28,708 nucleotides of DNA from Rickettsiales bacterium (GTDB lineage Bacteria > Pseudomonadota > Alphaproteobacteria > Rickettsiales > CANDYO01): positions 1 through 28,708 of the forward strand of contig CANDYO010000002.1 in NCBI GenBank assembly GCA_947424995.1, read 5' to 3'. This document shows, piece after piece, positions 23,902-28,708 of the stretch. Both the position numbers and the translations under genes were made by a program. The first letter of the stretch is position 1. Every line of letters begins with the position of its first letter. Under the pieces are notes generated by a model that had not been told where the DNA came from, did not search any database, and saw only the letters and a program-made list of their open reading frames with translations.

Positions 23902-24602
23902 TAATTCTTACCTGAATTTGTTCTATATCCTAAACAAGCCACATACATTTCTGCTGATTCGCTGCGGCTAGATTTTGGTTTAAAATGCCTTACCTTAGCA
24001 AAGTGAATTTTTAGTAAATTGAGCAATTCATTTTCAGTCCCGCCTTGTAAAATTTTGGCAACAAAAGCGCCTCCCTCTTTTAAGTGGTCTTGAGCAAAAG
24101 AAAATGCGTCTTCGCAAAGTTGCATAATCAATAGATGATCTGTTAAAGTATGGCCAGATGCAGAAGCTGCCATATCACTTAAAATCACGTCTGCTTTCTG
24201 CCCATCGAGCCATTTGAGCATATCATCTTCACTTAAGGAAAGAAAGTTTTGTTGTAAAATTTTCACCCCAGATAAAGCTTCCATTGCTAGTAGATCAATA
24301 GCTAATACTTTGCCACCCCAAGGAGTGCCAGCTAAAACTTTTTGTGAAGCTACTTGGCTCCAACCACCTGGAGCGGCGCCTAAATCTATAACAACTTGGC
24401 CTTTGCTAAAAAGTTTATATTTTTCATTAATTTCTAAGAGTTTGTAAGCGGCTCTGGAGCGATATCCTTCTTGCTTAGCCAGTTGGACATAAGGATCATT
24501 AAGCTGCCTTTGGAGCCAGCGAGTTGAAGATATTTTGCGTCCTTTAGCAGTTTTGACGTGAACAACTAAACTACGCGGAGCTTTCGTTTTTTGATCAACC
24601 AT
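23901..24602 (-). CDS. rlmE: RlmE (FtsJ/RrmJ), 23S rRNA U2552 2'-O-methyltransferase
   Basis: RlmE methylates the ribose of U2552 in the 23S rRNA A-loop late in large-subunit assembly, using SAM. The 233 residues (E. coli 209) include the SAM motif VIDLGAAPGGWSQVA (71-85). The catalytic tetrad is complete: Lys54 in RAAYKLLE, Asp143 in ILSDMAA, Lys183 in FVAKIL and Glu218 in SAEMY. A basic N-terminal extension of about 20 residues is common in alphaproteobacteria. It starts 13 bases after the trcR stop with no good ribosome site, which suggests coupling, and overlaps the next gene by one base. Confidence 0.96.
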   Translation of the reverse strand: MVDQKTKAPRSLVVHVKTAKGRKISSTRWLQRQLNDPYVQLAKQEGYRSRAAYKLLEINEKYKLFSKGQVVIDLGAAPGGWSQVASQKVLAGTPWGGKVLAIDLLAMEALSGVKILQQNFLSLSEDDMLKWLDGQKADVILSDMAASASGHTLTDHLLIMQLCEDAFSFAQDHLKEGGAFVAKILQGGTENELLNLLKIHFAKVRHFKPKSSRSESAEMYVACLGYRTNSGKN

Positions 24603-24615
24603 TATTATTTAAAAA

Positions 24616-25185
24616 CTAAATATTTTCGTCGTGCGGTTGTGATAATTCATCTGGATTTAATACTTTAGCTTTTTCTAAGACTCTATCTAGATCTGTTTGT
24701 GAGCAAAGTCCTAATAACACAGGATCACGCGGTTTGATATTATTCATATTCCAGTGACTACGAGACTTAATAGAATTAATAGTAGTTTTAGTTGTGCCAA
24801 CTAATTTTACTATTTGTTGTTCACTAACATTTGGATAAAAACGAATAAACCATGCCACTGCATCTGGCTTATCTTGTCTTTTTGCTATTGGAGTGTAATT
24901 TGCAGTTTTACGTTTTTTGCTAGTGATTTTAACATGTTTTTGAGCTTGTTCTGAAAGCTGTAATTTTGCTTCAGAATTCATTTCGCAACGTTTTATTTCT
25001 TCTTTTGAAACTTGTTCATTGGTGATTGGATTTTCTCCAGTAATACCAATAGCAACCTCCCCATCAGCAATGCCTTTTACTTCTAAAGTATGCATTCCAC
25101 AAAAGCTAGCGATTTGTTCAAAAGTTAAGGTGGTATTCTCGATTAACCACACAGCTGTAGCTTTAGGCATTAACGGGACATTCAT
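24616..25185 (-). CDS. trcR: DUF1013 protein, TrcR-type cell-cycle transcriptional regulator
   Basis: This 189-residue protein is a member of DUF1013, a family restricted to alphaproteobacteria and named TrcR in Caulobacter as a cell-cycle transcription regulator. It begins MNVPLMPKATAVWLIENTTLTFEQIASFCGMHTLEVKGIADGEV in its usual form (residues 1-44), a helix-turn-helix-like region. A second similar part lies around residues 110-140 (DKPDAVAWFIRFYPNVSEQQIVKLVGTTKTTINSI), so the protein looks like two related helix-turn-helix halves. The end has DPVLLGLCSQTDLDRVLEKA. AGGAAA lies six bases upstream of the ATG. It heads the run trcR, rlmE, orphan. Confidence 0.9.
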   Translation of the reverse strand: MNVPLMPKATAVWLIENTTLTFEQIASFCGMHTLEVKGIADGEVAIGITGENPITNEQVSKEEIKRCEMNSEAKLQLSEQAQKHVKITSKKRKTANYTPIAKRQDKPDAVAWFIRFYPNVSEQQIVKLVGTTKTTINSIKSRSHWNMNNIKPRDPVLLGLCSQTDLDRVLEKAKVLNPDELSQPHDENI

Positions 25186-25262
25186 GACGGTTTCCTAAAA
25201 TAAAATTTATTCATATGATATCATCAACTTAAGCAAAATCTTTAAGATTGTCAATCTTTGAT

Positions 25263-25808
25263 TCAGATCTTGGTAAAGAAACTTGGTAGCATTCTTGTCA
25301 GTACATTATCTTTTTTAATGAAATGATGATAGAGAGCAGCAAGTATATGCACGGAAATGAAGAATATTAATACCAGAGCCAAAAATTTATGGATTTGCAT
25401 CATTGATTTAGCCAATTCAACATCTTTATGACTAAAAAAAGAAGGCATATCGAATAAAAATAAAAATGAAACCGGATATTGGTTGGCATTAGAAGAGATG
25501 AAAGCAGATAAAGGCATCATTATCATCAAGGCATAAAGTATGTAATGCGCGCTATGGGCTGCTAGTGTCATTATTTTGGGAAATTTGTTATCATAACTTG
25601 GGACTATATTGCCAAAGCGCCATAACAATCTAGCTATAGCTAACGTTAATATTAAAAACCCTATTGTTTTATGGGCTTTAAAAAGAAAGGGAAAACTCTC
25701 TCGATCAAATAAAAAACCACCAGCTAATAAGCAAATAATTGCAATAGCCATAAACCAATGAAAAAACTTCGCTATGGACCCATAACTTTGATCAGTGTTT
25801 TTTATCAT
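25263..25808 (-). CDS. Cytochrome b561 (CybB family)
   Basis: This 181-residue di-heme membrane cytochrome of the prokaryotic b561 type moves electrons between the quinone pool and a periplasmic acceptor, and is linked to superoxide scavenging in E. coli CybB. Four membrane helices are visible. His17, His46, His140 and His154 match the four heme ligands of CybB in spacing. AAAGGT lies seven bases before the ATG. It is divergent from ubiX with 60 bases between them and precedes trcR by 77 bases. An imperfect hairpin (25244-25258) lies just after its stop on the minus strand. No partner protein is evident. Confidence 0.9.
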   Translation of the reverse strand: MIKNTDQSYGSIAKFFHWFMAIAIICLLAGGFLFDRESFPFLFKAHKTIGFLILTLAIARLLWRFGNIVPSYDNKFPKIMTLAAHSAHYILYALMIMMPLSAFISSNANQYPVSFLFLFDMPSFFSHKDVELAKSMMQIHKFLALVLIFFISVHILAALYHHFIKKDNVLTRMLPSFFTKI

Positions 25809-25868
25809 TTTATTACCTTTAAAAAATTGCTATACTTTGCCAAATCAATATTCTTATTAGGGTAACAC

Positions 25869-26435
25869 ATGAAATTAATAATTGCAATAACTGGTGCTTC
25901 TGGAGCTATTTTTGGGATTAGGCTATTAGAAATATTGCAAGAAACGGATAATATAGAAACTCATCTTATTATCAGCAAAGCTGCAAGTATTACGATTAAA
26001 AGTGAAACCAATTATCAGTTAGCTGAGATTAAAAAAATGGCTGATATCTGCTATAATTCCGAAGATATAAGTGCTTGTATTGCGAGTGGATCATTTAAAA
26101 CTGATGGAATGATTATTGCTCCTTGTTCAATCAAAACAATGTCAGCTATTGCCCATTCTTATGGAGATAATTTAATTTCTAGGGCTGCTGACGTGATTTT
26201 AAAAGAAAGAAGAAAACTAGTTTTGTTATTGCGTGAAACTCCTCTTCATTTAACTCACTTACGTAATATGGTGGCAGTTGCTGAGAATGGAGGGATAATT
26301 TACCCACCGGTGCCAGCTTTTTATAATAATCCTGAATCTATTGATGATCTTGTGAATCACACTCTTTATCGAGTCTTGGATTTATTTAATATCGATAACG
26401 ATCAGCTTAAACGATGGAATGGAATAAAAAAATAG
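25869..26435 (+). CDS. ubiX: UbiX flavin prenyltransferase
   Basis: UbiX joins a dimethylallyl group to FMN to make the prenylated flavin cofactor needed by the decarboxylase UbiD in ubiquinone synthesis. The 188 residues match the family (E. coli 189). Key parts are the N-terminal GASGAIFGIRLLE (FMN binding), SGSFKTDGMIIAPCSIKTMSAIAHSYGDNLISRAADV (about 75-112) and KLVLLLRETPLHLTHLRNM, with the proline-rich PPVPAFYNNP near the C-terminus. AGGG lies six bases before the ATG. It is transcribed away from the cytochrome b561 gene. UbiD is not in the window. Confidence 0.95.
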   Translation: MKLIIAITGASGAIFGIRLLEILQETDNIETHLIISKAASITIKSETNYQLAEIKKMADICYNSEDISACIASGSFKTDGMIIAPCSIKTMSAIAHSYGDNLISRAADVILKERRKLVLLLRETPLHLTHLRNMVAVAENGGIIYPPVPAFYNNPESIDDLVNHTLYRVLDLFNIDNDQLKRWNGIKK

Positions 26436-26480
26436 GGCTATTTTAAAAAAAAATTGCTATTTAGTAAATTTTTGCTTGCC

Positions 26481-26486
26481 TATAAT
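26481..26486 (+). promoter_or_regulatory. -10 box for tRNA-Leu
   Basis: A perfect TATAAT lies 37 bases before the tRNA. No good -35 is spaced correctly (TTGCTA at 26454 is 21 bases away). It is the only likely element in the 88 bases between ubiX and the tRNA. Confidence 0.4.
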
Positions 26487-26523
26487 CAAAGCTCGATGTA
26501 AAACATTCAGTACTATTTCTTTT

Positions 26524-26609
26524 GCCCGCATGATGGAATGGTAGACATAACGGACTTAAAATCCGTGGGGCGTCAGCCCTTGCCAGTTCAAGTCTGGCTG
26601 CGGGTACCA
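26524..26609 (+). tRNA. tRNA-Leu (anticodon TAA)
   Basis: This is an 86-base class II tRNA. The acceptor arms are GCCCGCA and TGCGGGT (one G-T pair). The anticodon stem is ACGGA with TCCGT and the loop CTTAAAA holds TAA. A long variable arm (GGGGCGTCAGCCCT) and the T-loop GTTCAAGTC are as expected, and CCA is encoded (26607-26609). Together with a short leader it fills most of the 322-base gap between ubiX and yidC; I see nothing else in the 148 bases after it. Confidence 0.97.
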
Positions 26610-26757
26610 AAATCACAAGTAATACTTAAATCGAGCGCTCTCCTTCATTTTTTTAAATTTTTCCCTTTCAAAGGTTGCAGTTAGATCTTTAATAACTAGA
26701 CAGTAGACAAAAATTAATGTACAAAGTGAAGTCAATTTTAAAAAAGTTATTAACTGA

Positions 26758-28467
26758 ATGTCAAAAGATTTAAAGAGTTTATTAGTTGCAATATTGTTGT
26801 CCACATTAGTGTTGATAGCCTGGCAGTATTTTTATGAATCTCCTAATCGAGCTCAAATAGAGCAATCTCAAGAAATGGCTAAACAAGCTAGGCTTGAACA
26901 TAAAGAGCAATTACTTAAGCAAACCACGCAGACCATAATCAATGAACCAAGCGTAAGTAATGACGCAGTCGGACAGGTAACAATTAATACAGAAAAGCTA
27001 AAAGGAAGCATTTCCTTAAAAGGATTGCGCTTTGATGATTTACAACTGAAGGCTTATCAAGAAACTTTAGCTAGCAATAGTCCATTAGAAAGATTGTTTT
27101 CTGATAAAGGAGCTCAAGCTTATTTTGCTGAATTTGGTTGGATTAAAGACTCAAGCGATCAAGCTTTAACTATTCCAGATAAAAATAGCGTATGGCAATG
27201 TGATCAGGCTGAATTAACATCAAGTCAGCCAATTAGTTGTTATTGGCAAGGTGGTAATGCTCATTATTTTATTAACATCTCGGTGGATCAAGATTATCTA
27301 TTTACGATAACTCAAATTGTAGAGAATAAATCTGCTAGTCGAATTAGTTTAGCTAATTACGGTAGAATCTACAAAGCTAAATCTGAACCAAAGCAGTTTG
27401 CGATTTTACATGAAGGAGCTATTGGAGTATTTTCGGATATTTTAAAAGAAGCAACTTATGAAGATATGAGCAAAGAGCACCAAGAAGTGTTTACGAACAC
27501 TCCTGGTAGTTGGGCTGGAATAACTAATAAATATTGGTTATCTGCCTTAATTCCTGATCCTAATTTTGCTTCTAAAACTAATTTTATCGCTAGTCCTGCA
27601 AATAATGGTGAGTCTGGAGATAATTATAATGTTAACTATATTTCTCAAGATATTACTTTAAATCCAGGTGAAAAAAGTAAAAGTATAAATCACCTTTTTG
27701 CTGGAGCTAAAGAAGAAAAATTATTAGCACGTTATACTAAAGACAATAACTTTGTTCTGTTCGATCGTGCTATAGATTTTGGAATTTTCTATTTTATAAC
27801 TAAACCTTTATTCTGGTTGATAAGTTATTTTTACTCATTGATGGGAAATTTTGGTTTAGCGATTATCGGGGTAACTTTTACCTTAAAATTACTAATGTAT
27901 CCATTAGCTAATAAGTCTTTTAAATCTATGAAAAAGATGAAAGAATTACAGCCTCAGATTGAAGCCATTAAGTTACAGTATGCTGATGATAAGGTGAAGT
28001 TTAACCAAGAAATGATGGCTTTGTATAAGAAAAAGAATATTAATCCTGCTTCTGGTTGTTTGCCTCTATTAATTCAAATTCCACTATTTTTCTCTCTCTA
28101 TAAAGTTATTTTTATTTCGATTGAAATGCGTCATGCACCTTTCTATGGTTGGATTAAAGACCTATCTGCGCCTGATCCGACTTCAATATGGAATTTATTT
28201 GGTATATTGCCTTGGTCTGGTTTCGGTATGTTGGATATAGGTTTGTGGCCATTTATTATGGGTATAACGATGTATGTTCAGCAAAAGTTAGGCCCAGAGC
28301 CGACTGATCCAGTGCAAGCTGCAGTGATGAAATTTATGCCTTTAGTTCTAATGGTTATGCTTTATGACTTACCTTCTGGATTAATGATTTACTGGTCTTT
28401 CTCTAATATTTTATCAATTTTACAGCAGCAGCTGATTAATAAAGGTACCAACTCAAAGGTTTCTTGA
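26758..28467 (+). CDS. yidC: YidC membrane protein insertase
   Basis: YidC inserts and folds inner-membrane proteins, alone or with SecYEG. The 569 residues have the layout of the Gram-negative form: an N-terminal helix (about 6-24), a large periplasmic domain to about residue 335, then the conserved core with five helices. Core motifs are GVTFTLKLLMYPLANKSFKSM, MKELQPQIEAIK and the cytoplasmic loop NPASGCLPLLIQIPLFFSLYKV. The position of the groove arginine (E. coli R366) is Lys377, which I recall as common in alphaproteobacteria. No clear ribosome site precedes the ATG. The gene after it is not the usual partner engB within this window. Confidence 0.96.
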   Translation: MSKDLKSLLVAILLSTLVLIAWQYFYESPNRAQIEQSQEMAKQARLEHKEQLLKQTTQTIINEPSVSNDAVGQVTINTEKLKGSISLKGLRFDDLQLKAYQETLASNSPLERLFSDKGAQAYFAEFGWIKDSSDQALTIPDKNSVWQCDQAELTSSQPISCYWQGGNAHYFINISVDQDYLFTITQIVENKSASRISLANYGRIYKAKSEPKQFAILHEGAIGVFSDILKEATYEDMSKEHQEVFTNTPGSWAGITNKYWLSALIPDPNFASKTNFIASPANNGESGDNYNVNYISQDITLNPGEKSKSINHLFAGAKEEKLLARYTKDNNFVLFDRAIDFGIFYFITKPLFWLISYFYSLMGNFGLAIIGVTFTLKLLMYPLANKSFKSMKKMKELQPQIEAIKLQYADDKVKFNQEMMALYKKKNINPASGCLPLLIQIPLFFSLYKVIFISIEMRHAPFYGWIKDLSAPDPTSIWNLFGILPWSGFGMLDIGLWPFIMGITMYVQQKLGPEPTDPVQAAVMKFMPLVLMVMLYDLPSGLMIYWSFSNILSILQQQLINKGTNSKVS

Positions 28468-28514
28468 AATTAGACTATTGTACGAGATAAGAATGCGCTA
28501 AGGATATGCGAGGT

Positions 28515-28556
28515 TGTCATTCTCCGAGCTAGGCGAGGCCTAGCTTCGGGGGATCT
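28515..28556. repeat. Half element, family P3 copy 3
   Basis: The sequence from TGTCATTCTCCGAGC through GAGGCCTAGCTTCGGGGGATCT matches the left arm of the copy at 16228-16340, including its hairpin GCTAGGCGAGGCCTAGC. The second arm is missing, so the copy is truncated. It lies 48 bases after yidC. Confidence 0.75.
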
Positions 28557-28569
28557 ATCTTATTTCGAT

Positions 28570-28708
28570 ATGGATTGTATATTCAAAATATACTCAAAAC
28601 TCTGTAAAAAAGTAAGTAATGTAGTTAGAGTTATTGGTAAGGTTTATATAGGCCTTATCAATGGGGCGAACAGTACGCTTGATGGATTGATCACTAAGAT
28701 CGTGGGGA
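28570..28708 (+). CDS. Possible partial gene running off the window
   Basis: An ATG at 28570 opens a frame that stays open for 46 codons to the window end, with a hydrophobic, Lys-rich start (MDCIFKIYSKLCKKV) and LINGANSTLDGLITKIVG at the end. There is no clear ribosome binding site, and the minus strand is also open here from the window edge to a TGA at 28594. No family is recognised. Either could be the end or start of a gene continuing beyond the window. Confidence 0.25.
   Translation, partial: MDCIFKIYSKLCKKVSNVVRVIGKVYIGLINGANSTLDGLITKIVG

Noticed and set aside
26613..26804. Minus-strand open frame before yidC
   Set aside because: It overlaps the yidC start and has no ribosome site or family resemblance.

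Overview
The window is AT-rich chromosomal DNA from an alphaproteobacterium that is most likely an obligate intracellular member of the order Rickettsiales; I cannot assign the family. The evidence is the low GC content, the alphaproteobacterial marker genes (a DUF1013/TrcR regulator, an ELM1-family protein, a PmbA/MsbA cluster), two dicarboxylate/amino-acid symporters of the importer type, a large ankyrin-repeat protein, several small orphan proteins that look like secreted effectors, and many dispersed palindromic repeat elements of 110-120 bp between genes.

Layout. 1-3.0 kb: an unusual DAACS-family symporter, a possible MITE, two orphan proteins in tandem (the second with an N-myristoylation-like start) and a small convergent orphan. 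3.2-5.7 kb: clpA, followed by a palindromic element. 5.7-7.6 kb: tRNA-Glu and a strongly expressed-looking outer-membrane porin with a clear terminator. 7.7-10.9 kb: a long palindromic element, trmFO broken by a one-base frameshift, an orphan with a 4 x 21-nt tandem repeat, an EfeO-type cupredoxin-like periplasmic protein, and another repeat. 10.9-16.2 kb, all on the minus strand: a second, canonical DAACS symporter, two small adjacent orphans, a 566-residue ankyrin protein and a HI0933/BaiN-type flavoprotein. 16.2-17.4 kb: a small plus-strand island lying between two palindromic repeats, with two tiny genes driven by near-duplicate promoters. 17.5-25.8 kb: a minus-strand run of cytochrome b561, trcR, rlmE, a membrane-anchored orphan, ELM1, yaaA, a LysM/M23 lipoprotein, pmbA and an MsbA-like ABC exporter, many of them overlapping or translationally coupled. 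25.9-28.5 kb, plus strand: ubiX, tRNA-Leu and yidC.

How the parts fit. Much of the window concerns the envelope: porin, YidC insertase, MsbA-like exporter, NlpD-like lipoprotein. Another part covers protein and RNA quality (ClpA, RlmE, TrmFO, both tRNAs). The two symporters fit import of host carbon and nitrogen compounds. The ankyrin protein and the orphans are candidates for host-facing proteins.

The most unusual signal is at 16.41-17.19 kb. Two unrelated small genes share almost the same promoter. Each has TTGACA at -35 and an 18-bp palindrome with core GTTATAAC over the -10. The palindrome resembles the Zur (zinc repressor) box described for alphaproteobacteria, and the second gene encodes a protein ending in a Cys/His cluster that looks metal-binding. 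This would be an undescribed two-gene, metal-responsive module; the Zur link is inference from motif resemblance.
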